Source: Roseivirga sp. UBA6061
Lineage (GTDB): Bacteria; Bacteroidota; Bacteroidia; Cytophagales; Cyclobacteriaceae
Direction of reading: 5' to 3'
Length of the DNA: 64,000 nt
Assembly: GCA_002427745.1 (NCBI GenBank)
Contig: DIYF01000156.1
Span: forward strand, 127,808 to 191,807
Positions 54,029 through 62,090 of the stretch are shown here, piece by piece; the stretch's first letter is position 1; each line of letters begins with the position of its first letter. The notes beneath the pieces are model-generated. The model ran no database searches. It saw nothing but the letters and a program-made list of their open reading frames with translations, and was not told the DNA's origin. A program made the translations under genes and the position numbers.

Positions 54029-55690
54029 ATGGGATTGACATCTGCACATAAAGAGATACTTGATAAAGCGGTAGAAGCTTTGCACAGCCGCGCCTTTCAC
54101 GCTCAGTACCCTGAGCACCCTTCACCGAAAATCTATGGAGAAACAGCTGATGCTGATGGCAGAGCTGACTTCAAAGCCCACCTGGGAAAGAATTTTGAAG
54201 AACTGAAGCAGGAGGGAGAGTCCGGCTGGGTTGGCGAGGAGGAGTCTCCTTATTTCGCAGATAAGCTGAACGTCAAATACCCTGCTTTTTCCAATGATGT
54301 ACTACTAGAAAGAGCTGAAAAAGGATTTCATGCCTGGAGAAAGGTGTCTGTAGAAGACAGAGCAGCCGTTTTGATTGATTCCCTGGAGCGTTTCTCTAAG
54401 CGTTTCTTTGAAAATGCCTATGCTACCATGCACACCACCGGGCAGGGATACATGATGGCTTTTCAGGCATCAGGACCTCACGCTGCCGATCGGGCACTGG
54501 AAGCTGTGGCGGCCGGATATGAAGAACTGAGTCGTTTTCCTGAAAGACAGACCTGGGATAAGCCTATGGGTAAGTACAACCTGGTCTTGAACAAAGAATG
54601 GAGAGCCGTTCCCAAAGGAATTGGCCTGGTGATTGGATGTTCCACTTTCCCTACCTGGAACTCTGTACCGGGTGTTTATGCCGATCTGATCACGGGTAAC
54701 TCTGTGCTGGTAAAACCACATCCGGGCGCTATTCTGCCCATGGCGATTGTAGTAGCGGAAATCAGAAATGCCATGCGGGATGCCGGTTTTAATGCTGATG
54801 CCTGTCAGCTGGTAGTGGATACGCCTGATGCCCCGGTAGCGAAGGAGCTGGCAGAAGATCAAAATGTAAAGCTGGTTGATTTTACCGGTAACTCTGAATT
54901 CGGATCCTACCTGGAAAGCCTGCCTAAGGCAGTGTTTACTGAAAAAACAGGGGTTAACTCGATCATTCTTGATTCAGTAGATAACCTGGATAAAGCCATT
55001 CAGAATATCACCTTCTCGGTAGCTCTCTATTCAGGGCAGATGTGTACAGCACCGCAGAACTTCTTTATCCCTGAGGGAGGAGTGAAGACACCGGATGGTA
55101 TTGTGAGCTTTGATGAAGTGGCACAGAAGTTTGCTGATTTTACCACCGGCCTGGTAGATAACCCAAAGGCGGGTCCCTTTGTACTGGGAGCTGTTCAGAA
55201 TATCAACACCTGCAATCGTGCACAGAATGCAGCGGGAGACCTGGGAGGTAAGGTATGGCTGGAAACACGCTCAATCGAAAACCCGATGTTCAAAACGGCC
55301 CGTACTCAGACACCTACGGTGATAGAACTGAGTTCATTGGAGAAGGCGAAATTCTCACAGGAGCTTTTCGGACCGATAGCCCTTCTGATCAAAACGAAGG
55401 ACACAAAAGAGTCAGTAGCATTGGCAAAAGAACTGGCTGAGCAGCAGGGAGCCATTTCATGCGGAGCTTATACCACAGACCCTGAGATGAAGGAATACAT
55501 TGCTGATCAGATGTCGCTGGCTGCTACTCCGGTATCATTTAATCTTACAGGGGGCATCTATGTGAATCAGAATGCTGCTTTCTCTGATTATCATGTAACA
55601 GGAGGTAACCCTGCCGGTAACGCATCTTTTACCAACCCTGACTACGTAAATCGCAGATTTACCTGGGTAGGTTTGAGAGAGCTTGCTTAA
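54029..55690 (+). CDS. paaN: PaaN-type aldehyde dehydrogenase (phenylacetate degradation)
   Basis: 553 residues. The protein is a full-length member of the PaaN group: a long N-terminal extension (HKEILDKAVEALHSRAFHAQYPEHPSP) then the ALDH fold with GLVIGCSTFPTWNSVPGVYADLITGNSVLVKPH (about residues 200-232), VDFTGNSEFGSYLE and the catalytic Cys in SGQMCTAPQNFF (about 343). Members oxidise the ring-opened aldehyde of the phenylacetyl-CoA pathway. No other paa gene is in the window, so the pathway would have to be encoded elsewhere. Followed by a terminator. Confidence 0.88.
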   Translation: MGLTSAHKEILDKAVEALHSRAFHAQYPEHPSPKIYGETADADGRADFKAHLGKNFEELKQEGESGWVGEEESPYFADKLNVKYPAFSNDVLLERAEKGFHAWRKVSVEDRAAVLIDSLERFSKRFFENAYATMHTTGQGYMMAFQASGPHAADRALEAVAAGYEELSRFPERQTWDKPMGKYNLVLNKEWRAVPKGIGLVIGCSTFPTWNSVPGVYADLITGNSVLVKPHPGAILPMAIVVAEIRNAMRDAGFNADACQLVVDTPDAPVAKELAEDQNVKLVDFTGNSEFGSYLESLPKAVFTEKTGVNSIILDSVDNLDKAIQNITFSVALYSGQMCTAPQNFFIPEGGVKTPDGIVSFDEVAQKFADFTTGLVDNPKAGPFVLGAVQNINTCNRAQNAAGDLGGKVWLETRSIENPMFKTARTQTPTVIELSSLEKAKFSQELFGPIALLIKTKDTKESVALAKELAEQQGAISCGAYTTDPEMKEYIADQMSLAATPVSFNLTGGIYVNQNAAFSDYHVTGGNPAGNASFTNPDYVNRRFTWVGLRELA

Positions 55691-55804
55691 GAAGTAATTA
55701 TTCTGTTTGAAATGTCATACTACACCGATAACTATCGGGACTCTTTCAGCATCTGTCGATATTGAGACCCTGAAATAAATCAGAGTAACACATTGGAAAG
55801 AACT

Positions 55805-55838
55805 AAGGCTGTGCCCAAAGGCATGGCCTTTATTTTTG
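55805..55838 (+). terminator. Intrinsic terminator of paaN
   Basis: AAGGCTGTGCC (55805-55815) pairs with GGCATGGCCTT (55820-55830) over 11 bp with two G-U pairs, loop CAAA, then TATTTTTG. It overlaps the end of the convergent LytTR gene. Confidence 0.75.
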
Positions 55839-56531
55839 AAGTGCCCTGAACAGTCTGTCGCGATAGGTATGGCCGATGGGTAGTTCTGTATTACCTACGG
55901 TGAGGCTGGCACGGTCTGTCTTTCTTATCCGGGCCAGGGAGACGATATAGGATTTGTGAATTCGCACAAAGAGCCGGGGATTGAGCAAGGCTTCCATACG
56001 ACTCATACTCATCAGGCTCATGATCTTTTCATCTTGGGCGAAGATGGTCACGTAGTTGCCGGCTCCTTCTATATACGAGATGTTGTCCTCGGATATAAAA
56101 TGGGTTGAATTGCCGCTTTTGATTTGTAAGGTGACCGGTGCTGCTGCATTTTCCTGAGAAGTGGTGACCGTGATAGCAGGGATGGACAGGTTTTGAGCTT
56201 TGTTGACGGCCTTCATAAAACGGTCGAAGGTGACAGGCTTGAGGAGGTAATCAACAGCATTGTAATTATAACTTTCCACCGCATATTCCGAATAGGCGGT
56301 GGTAAAAATCACAAGAGGTTTCTTTTCAAGACTGTTGAGCAATTGTAGCCCATTCAGGTCCGGCATATTGATATCCAGAAATATCAGGTCTACCGGATAT
56401 TGGCTCAGAAACTCAACTGCTGCCACAGCATCGGTAAATGTAGCGGCTGCTTCCAGCGAGCTTACTTTTTCGATGTACCGGCTGAGTACATCTATTGCGA
56501 GTTGTTCGTCATCTACTACAATACACTTCAT
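55830..56531 (-). CDS. LytTR-family response regulator
   Basis: 233 residues. N-terminal receiver domain with acidic DDEQ (about 7-10), phospho-acceptor Asp in DLIFLDINMPDLNG (about 54) and Lys in DYLLKPVTF (about 105). The C-terminal LytTR DNA-binding domain runs from about 130: ISYIEGAGNYVTIFA, MSRMEALLNPRLFVRIHKSYIV. It is encoded one base after the sensor kinase gene and should be its partner. Target genes likely include the divergent CPBP gene, by position. Confidence 0.93.
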   Translation of the reverse strand: MKCIVVDDEQLAIDVLSRYIEKVSSLEAAATFTDAVAAVEFLSQYPVDLIFLDINMPDLNGLQLLNSLEKKPLVIFTTAYSEYAVESYNYNAVDYLLKPVTFDRFMKAVNKAQNLSIPAITVTTSQENAAAPVTLQIKSGNSTHFISEDNISYIEGAGNYVTIFAQDEKIMSLMSMSRMEALLNPRLFVRIHKSYIVSLARIRKTDRASLTVGNTELPIGHTYRDRLFRALQK

Positions 56532-56532
56532 A

Positions 56533-57570
56533 TCAGTTCAGGTTTAAGCGTACGGTAAACTGATCCTTATCCCGTTCGATATGGAGTTCATAGTTGTCTT
56601 TGTACAGCAATTCCAGTCTGCGTTTTACATTCGTAAGCCCTATGCCGGAGTCTTCCATTTGATTGTTATTCACAATATCGTTAGAACAATGGAAAATGAC
56701 GGAGCCATAAAAAATCTCAATGGAGATGGTAATCCGGGAGTCCTGATGATTGCTTACCCCGTATTTGAAGGCATTTTCAATAAATGGTATCAGGATCATG
56801 GGTTTAATATGGAGCGCTGTGGGTGTTTCAGGAAATGATGCGGAGAGCTTAAGCCTGTTGCTGTTCCTCCATCGCATGGTCTGAAGCTCGATATAACTTT
56901 TCAGATATTCTATTTCCTCATCCAGACTGATCTGTGTCTGATCGCTGGTGTGCAGCATATAGCGCATCAGGTTGGCGAGTTTGGAAATCCCGTCAGCCGT
57001 TTCTTCATCCCCGTTTTTCTGAGCGCTGGAGAAGAGGTTATTCAACGTATTGAAGAGAAAGTGCGGATTGACCTGTGACTTGAGAAAGGAGAGTTCTGCA
57101 CTCAGCTTTTCCTCTCTTAGCTGTCTTTGCAGTCGCTCGTTGACAAACCAGTCTTTTGAAAAACGAAAGATCACTGCTGCCACGATAACGAATAGGTGGG
57201 AAATGACATTGTACTCGGCCGATTCGTATACCAGCTCGTCAGGGTAGGGGTACGACTGCCTTAAGAGCAGAATGTCAATGACCGTCTCAGAGGCAGTAAA
57301 CAATGTGAAAATCAGACTGAGCCACAGACTGAAAGTCAGGTAGTGTCTTTTTTTCAAAAACCGGGGCACCAGCCAGCCGGCTACCAGATAGAAGATGCCC
57401 GTGTTGGAAAGAAACCCATACAGCATGGCAGTTCTGTAGCCCTGAGCACCGGAGCTGAAAACCCCGAGTGTCACTTCCAGTCCGTTCAGATTGAGCACAG
57501 CGAAGACAACGAGGCCTGAGATCAGCGGCAGGCTGTACTCATACTCCCGGAAGTTAAATCTCGCTTTCAC
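56533..57570 (-). CDS. LytS-type sensor histidine kinase
   Basis: 345 residues, GTG start at 57570. Four membrane helices in the first 150 residues, a coiled linker (RLQRQLREEKLSAELSFLKSQ), the His_kinase motif NPHFLFNTLNNLF with the phospho-His (about 194) and a HATPase domain with PFIENAFKYGVSN and GIGLTNVKRRLELLY. The four-helix input without a large outside loop suggests sensing in or at the membrane. Operon with the LytTR regulator. Confidence 0.92.
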   Translation of the reverse strand: MKARFNFREYEYSLPLISGLVVFAVLNLNGLEVTLGVFSSGAQGYRTAMLYGFLSNTGIFYLVAGWLVPRFLKKRHYLTFSLWLSLIFTLFTASETVIDILLLRQSYPYPDELVYESAEYNVISHLFVIVAAVIFRFSKDWFVNERLQRQLREEKLSAELSFLKSQVNPHFLFNTLNNLFSSAQKNGDEETADGISKLANLMRYMLHTSDQTQISLDEEIEYLKSYIELQTMRWRNSNRLKLSASFPETPTALHIKPMILIPFIENAFKYGVSNHQDSRITISIEIFYGSVIFHCSNDIVNNNQMEDSGIGLTNVKRRLELLYKDNYELHIERDKDQFTVRLNLN

Positions 57571-57808
57571 GCTTTGAAAGTAAGAGATTATCCAGAGATA
57601 AATCAGCAGGCTTGATCAACTGCTCTTTTGAATGGAGCAACAGGTTGAATTACTACGCCAACTCGCTATGTCAATTAATCATCGAACTTGAAACAGAAGA
57701 GTAGTCAGTTAGTGTATTGCTTTTTGACAGGACTGGCGGCTCCCCTAAGCTTGTAGAGCATTTGTAAAATCCGATAGCAGGTTTTGACAACTCAATTATC
57801 TCAAGCGT

Positions 57809-58708
57809 ATGGAAAAGCACCTGAAAAAAGACATCCTCACCTATATCGCCCTTGTGACTGGGCTGTCTCTCATCCCTTATGTACTGATCTATGCAGCAGG
57901 CGATACCGACTCAAACTGGGTAATGTTACTGATGTGGATGCCTGCGGTGGCAGGAGTGGTGGCCAGGCTTATTCGCAAAAAATCTCCCTTTAAAGGAATA
58001 GGATGGAATCCCTTGAAATCCTTTAAATGGATGGTGGTAGCCATGATCATTCCTTTATTGGTGACTGTTGTCTATCTCGCACTGCTGTTTGGGCTGGGAC
58101 TGGCCGAATTTGAATCGGGCTTTGTTATCAGGGAAGGCAATAAGATAACACTGACAAGGATGGGGATGATTTTTGGTGGAGGGGCTCCCATGAATATATT
58201 TTTATATGCCGGAAATTTCCTGCTGTCATTTTTTGTGGGCAACCTCTTCTATGTGGTCACCTTTGCTCTGGGCGAAGAGTATGGATGGCGAGGTCATCTG
58301 CAGCCACTTCTGACCGAAGGTTTTGGCCTGAAAAAAGGGATCTTTTACCTGGGGCTGATATGGGGGTACTGGCACCTGCCGGGTATTCTTATGGGACATA
58401 ACTTTCCCGATTACCCCATCCTGGGAGGCTTTGTGCTGATGCCCCTTGGCTGTATCGGAATGTCTTATGCCTTTGGTTTGCTTTACAATAAGTCGGCTAT
58501 AATCTGGGTGCCCGCTATGTTTCACAGTGCTTTTAATATGGTGTCAGACATTCATGCCGGAGCCATCGTGGAGGGTACGAGAAATGCTCTGGGGTCAGAC
58601 ATTATATATATCAGTTTATGGGGGCTCACCGGCTGGCTTTGTTACCGCTATCTAAAACCGGCTGATAGGGCTAAGGAGAGTCAGGAGGAGTATGAACTTC
58701 CGCATTAA
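57809..58708 (+). CDS. CPBP-family intramembrane glutamic endopeptidase
   Basis: 299 residues with about eight membrane helices. The CPBP/Abi motifs are complete: EEYGWRGHLQPLL (EExxxR, about 156), GYWHLPGIL (His, about 190) and FHSAFN (His, about 240). Members process prenylated or membrane proteins, and many serve as bacteriocin self-immunity factors. It is divergent (238 bp) from the LytS/LytTR pair and ends in a strong terminator. Confidence 0.9.
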   Translation: MEKHLKKDILTYIALVTGLSLIPYVLIYAAGDTDSNWVMLLMWMPAVAGVVARLIRKKSPFKGIGWNPLKSFKWMVVAMIIPLLVTVVYLALLFGLGLAEFESGFVIREGNKITLTRMGMIFGGGAPMNIFLYAGNFLLSFFVGNLFYVVTFALGEEYGWRGHLQPLLTEGFGLKKGIFYLGLIWGYWHLPGILMGHNFPDYPILGGFVLMPLGCIGMSYAFGLLYNKSAIIWVPAMFHSAFNMVSDIHAGAIVEGTRNALGSDIIYISLWGLTGWLCYRYLKPADRAKESQEEYELPH

Positions 58709-58745
58709 AGAAAAGATCCATTGTTGTGAATGAATCCTATCTGCA

Positions 58746-58779
58746 GGGAGGGACGGAAAACTCCGTTTCTCCCTTTTTT
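58746..58779 (+). terminator. Intrinsic terminator of the CPBP gene
   Basis: GGGAGGGACGGA (58746-58757) pairs with TCCGTTTCTCCC (58762-58773), 12 bp with two G-U pairs, loop AAAC, then six T. Confidence 0.85.
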
Positions 58780-58802
58780 AGTACCAAACAAGAGATCAGA
58801 CC

Positions 58803-59723
58803 TTAATTCCCGGCAAGCAGTAACTTATGGATCAGCTCGATTCCTGAAGCGCTGATAAATAATCTGTGCTTATTGTTAGACAGTAGTTTTTGTGTCCAGT
58901 CTACTACACCACCGTCAGACAGGTTGAGAGGTGAGTCATCCAGATCGATAAAGGTTTTAAACTGTACTAACCTGTAGTAGTCACCGGCATCTTTTTGATG
59001 AGTTAGCTCTACAGGGCAGGTGAATTCTTCCTTTTCCAGTGCCTGATGTAGAAAGTCATTGAAGGGATGGTCATTCTCCTTCAGCATGAGCCTGGTATAG
59101 AGAGAGGCGTCAGGTAGGTGTTGCTTTAACAGGTCATGATGCAAGTGCATATGTTGAAATAACTCCTGTATTTCGAAGCTGAAGCTACCCTGATCAAAGC
59201 CTCCGGAAACCATCGCCAACAGGTCAAAGTGGGCAGAAAAGGCAGGGTTATCAAATGCCTGAGTACGTAAATGTCGATGGGTAGTGGCATAACGTGCCAG
59301 GGCACTGCGATTGGCATGCTTATGCTCGTCAGCTACTTTGAGTGCCATGAAGTTGGTGGCATCTGAAACTACCTCTGTATTTCTGAGCGCGCTGAGTGCG
59401 TTATTCTGATTTACCTCGCCCACTACAGAGCAACTGCCCAGAGGAGCGACCGGGGAGAGTGTAAGCGGAGTAAATCCTTGCTCCTGTGCTAGCTGCAGGC
59501 AGTCGATTTCAAGGCGTTTAAGGGCCAGTGTATCTACCTGCACCTCCAGAACAAACCTGTTTTTTCGAAATTGCTTTAGCAGATCACCGGCATTTTGTCG
59601 GTCAGCACGTTGAGCAAAAAGCTTGAGCATAAAAGAGTTTAGCTCCGAGCCGGAGAGCCGGTCTAATTCCTGCAGGAGCTTCTGCTGATCAATTTTTTTA
59701 TCGAGTCGCTGGTCACTGCTCAT
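58803..59723 (-). CDS. Conserved-looking 306-residue protein of unknown function
   Basis: 306 residues from the ATG at 59723 (a TTG two codons before is less likely); a -7 box lies 3 bp upstream. No signal or membrane helix. Notable segments are LSPVAPLGSCSVVGEVNQNN (about 91-110), ALRNTEVVSDATNFMALKVAD (about 113-133) and FDLLAMVSGGFDQGSFSFEI (about 163-182), with many His and Asp. The SPVAPLG...NTEVVSDATN part has the feel of a class II synthetase-like ligand pocket, but motif 2 and motif 3 are absent, so I do not assign a family. Confidence 0.7.
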   Translation of the reverse strand: MSSDQRLDKKIDQQKLLQELDRLSGSELNSFMLKLFAQRADRQNAGDLLKQFRKNRFVLEVQVDTLALKRLEIDCLQLAQEQGFTPLTLSPVAPLGSCSVVGEVNQNNALSALRNTEVVSDATNFMALKVADEHKHANRSALARYATTHRHLRTQAFDNPAFSAHFDLLAMVSGGFDQGSFSFEIQELFQHMHLHHDLLKQHLPDASLYTRLMLKENDHPFNDFLHQALEKEEFTCPVELTHQKDAGDYYRLVQFKTFIDLDDSPLNLSDGGVVDWTQKLLSNNKHRLFISASGIELIHKLLLAGN

Positions 59724-59726
59724 AGT

Positions 59727-59734
59727 CAAAGCTA
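59727..59734 (-). promoter_or_regulatory. -7 box TAGCTTTG, leaderless start
   Basis: Perfect TAnnTTTG on the minus strand, 3 bp before the ATG at 59723, so the transcript should start at or next to the start codon. This also argues for 59723 as the true start. Confidence 0.55.
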
Positions 59735-59813
59735 TGGGTTTGGATAGAAATACCTTTCATTTTTGCACACTAATCCTTGAAATCTAAGACACTGGTAAAG
59801 TGTGCAGCCCGGT

Positions 59814-60605
59814 CTATCTCACTTTCGCTTTTTTAATCATCCGAGCAAACAGGCCCGGAAAGAAGCGTTTTACATAGACACCATATGCTTCCTTGCCAAT
59901 AAATACCTCGCGCTTCTTTTTGACGGTAGCTTTGATAATGCTCCGGGCACATGCCTCAGCCGAGATGCCATTGGCCTGGGCATCATCCATCACATTGGCT
60001 TTAGAGCCATCACCCACAAAGGCATTAAGCGATACATTGGTTTGAACAAAGCCCGGAGCCGCCAGGGTCACGCTGATTCCCTGATCTTCCAGCTCGGCCC
60101 GCATACTGTCATAAAAGCCGTGCAGTGCATGCTTGCTGGCTGCATAACCTGAGCGATAGGGAGTGCCAAACCTGCCCGTGAGACTGGTTACTACCACAAA
60201 ATGGCCACTTCCCCGTGCCATCATATGAGGAAGCACTTGTTTGGTCAGGCTGACAGCCCCCAGGTAATTCACTTCCATGAGTTTCCGGTCCACATCCAGT
60301 ATGGTCTCCTTTACCAGCGAGCGTTGACTGATGCCTCCATTATTGATGAGGATATCAACCTGGCCGAAGAGGGCAATGGCAGATTCAACCTTATCAGCAT
60401 GACTGGCTGTATCAGCCAGGTCCAGTGTAAGTATCCTGATGTGTTCGGGGTGGCTGCACTCCGATTTTACACGTTCCAGCTCGGCTTCTCTTCTGGCCGA
60501 CAGAATCAGGTTTACTGACCGGGAGGAAAGCTGTCTGGCAAGGGCCTCTCCAATGCCGGAAGAGGCTCCGGTAATCCAGATGGTTTTGTTATTCAGGTAT
60601 GACAT
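59814..60605 (-). CDS. Short-chain dehydrogenase/reductase
   Basis: 263 residues, classical SDR of the DltE/YqjQ kind. Cofactor loop TGASSGIGEALARQL (about 12-26), NNGGIS (about 88-93), catalytic Ser in VVTSLTGRFG (about 138) and YAASKHALHG (Tyr and Lys, about 154-158). The C-terminal hydrophobic basic tail (RFFPGLFARMIKKAKVR) could touch the membrane. Substrate unknown. Confidence 0.9.
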   Translation of the reverse strand: MSYLNNKTIWITGASSGIGEALARQLSSRSVNLILSARREAELERVKSECSHPEHIRILTLDLADTASHADKVESAIALFGQVDILINNGGISQRSLVKETILDVDRKLMEVNYLGAVSLTKQVLPHMMARGSGHFVVVTSLTGRFGTPYRSGYAASKHALHGFYDSMRAELEDQGISVTLAAPGFVQTNVSLNAFVGDGSKANVMDDAQANGISAEACARSIIKATVKKKREVFIGKEAYGVYVKRFFPGLFARMIKKAKVR

Positions 60606-60669
60606 GGCCTTCTTTCTTGTTTTGTAAGATAAGACCTTTCTTCTTAACCGAAAGCAGCGTACTTAGGGC

Positions 60670-61173
60670 CTACTTCCTCAGGTAAGTCACAAAATCAAAT
60701 GCAAACTTGTGTCGCTCATCTGCAGGGTGGTGCACACGTTCTGTTTCTACCCATTGTGATTTATCGAATTCCGGAAAGAAGGTGTCTGCCCCTTCTATTT
60801 CTGCCTCTATTTCCGTGATATACATTTTGTCCACAAGGCCCTTGTCCAGTGATTCTTTGTAGATTTTTCCTCCTCCGATAATCATGATCTCCTCAAGGCC
60901 GGCTGCCTCACCCACCGCCAGGGCTGCTTCCAGGCTGCTGACTACATGATGTCCCTCAGGCAAGGTGAATTGCGGGTTTCGGGTAATCACGATAGAAACT
61001 CTTTTCGGAAGAGGCTTACCCAGTGCTTCATAGGTAAGTCTGCCCATGAGAATGTGATGACCCTTCGTTGTTTCCTTGAAGAACTTAAAGTCATCGGGCA
61101 GGTGCCATAAGAGATCATTGTCTTTGCCTATGGCTCTGTTGCGGGAAGTAGCGACTACAATGGTTCTGATCAT
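60670..61173 (-). CDS. folA: Dihydrofolate reductase
   Basis: 167 residues. FolA reduces dihydrofolate to tetrahydrofolate with NADPH. AIGKDNDLLWHLPDDFKFFK (about 16-35) has the catalytic Asp of LPDDFKFFK, HHILMGRLTYEALGKPLPKR follows, and IMIIGGGKIYKESL (about 98-111) is the cofactor loop. It overlaps the upstream fmt gene by 4 bp (ATGA), so folate and formyl-tRNA functions are coupled. Confidence 0.95.
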   Translation of the reverse strand: MIRTIVVATSRNRAIGKDNDLLWHLPDDFKFFKETTKGHHILMGRLTYEALGKPLPKRVSIVITRNPQFTLPEGHHVVSSLEAALAVGEAAGLEEIMIIGGGKIYKESLDKGLVDKMYITEIEAEIEGADTFFPEFDKSQWVETERVHHPADERHKFAFDFVTYLRK

Positions 61174-62090
61174 AATTTGGTCCCTCTTAAAAACGATTCA
61201 ATATCCATTCTCCTTTTACCCTCCATTTGCAGCTCCGTGATGGCCAGTGGGCTACCTCCTGTCTGAATTCGCAGGTAGGTCTTATTGTCGGTATCAAAGT
61301 CACCCGGCTGCTCACCGGCTGAGGTAAAGCTCGTTTTTTCAGTCTTAAAAATCTTGAATTTCTTTCCGGCTATATGGGTCCAGGCAGCAGGGTAGGGAGA
61401 GAGGCCTCTGATGAAGTTATAAACCTCTTCGGAAGATTTGGACCAGTCTATTTCACAGGTCTCTTTGAAGATTTTTGGGGCGTAGGTGATTTCCTGATCT
61501 TCAGACTGTGGTATTTCCGTGTATTGCTGTTCGGCAATGGCCTTTGTGGTTTTCAATACCAGGTTGGCTCCTCTTTCCATTAGTCTTTCATAGAGGGTTC
61601 CCACAGTATCATCCTCTTCTATAGGTTCTTTTTCCTGAAAGATGATATTGCCGGTGTCGATCTTATGCTTCAGAAAAAAGGTAGTCACCCCGGTCTCTTT
61701 TTCTCCATTGATAATGGCCCAGTTGATAGGAGCCGCTCCACGGTATTGCGGTAGCAGAGAGGCGTGAAGGTTGAAAGTGCCGATTTCGGGCATGTCCCAC
61801 ACCATTATGGGCAGCATGCGAAAAGCTACCACGATTTGGAGGTTGGCATTATAGCTTCTCAGTTCCTCAATGAACTCCGGAGCTTTCAGGTTTTTCGGTT
61901 GCAGCACAGGGATGTTCTGAGAAACTGCGTAATCTTTTACCGGAGAAGTAGCCAGTTTCTGGCCCCGGCCTTTCGGCTTATCAGGTGCGGTAATCACAGC
62001 TACTACATTCATGCCGTTTTCCACCAGAATTTTCAGGCTGGGCACCGCAAACTCCGGAGTGCCCATATATATGATTCTCAATTCCTGCAT
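61170..62090 (-). CDS. fmt: Methionyl-tRNA formyltransferase
   Basis: 306 residues. Fmt formylates the initiator Met-tRNA with 10-formyl-tetrahydrofolate. IYMGTPEFAVPSLKILVENG opens the protein; VITAPDKPKGRGQKL (about 34-48) is the tRNA/folate loop; FNLHASLLPQYRGAAPINWAI (about 107-127) has the catalytic HxSLLP motif. The C-terminal OB-fold ends about residue 305. The gene starts one base from the end of the namZ-like gene. Confidence 0.95.
   Translation of the reverse strand: MQELRIIYMGTPEFAVPSLKILVENGMNVVAVITAPDKPKGRGQKLATSPVKDYAVSQNIPVLQPKNLKAPEFIEELRSYNANLQIVVAFRMLPIMVWDMPEIGTFNLHASLLPQYRGAAPINWAIINGEKETGVTTFFLKHKIDTGNIIFQEKEPIEEDDTVGTLYERLMERGANLVLKTTKAIAEQQYTEIPQSEDQEITYAPKIFKETCEIDWSKSSEEVYNFIRGLSPYPAAWTHIAGKKFKIFKTEKTSFTSAGEQPGDFDTDNKTYLRIQTGGSPLAITELQMEGKRRMDIESFLRGTKL

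Noticed and set aside
57605..57660. Inverted TGCTC/GAGCA pair as a LytTR site
   Set aside because: LytTR regulators usually bind direct repeats, and a 5-bp stem is too short to support a call.
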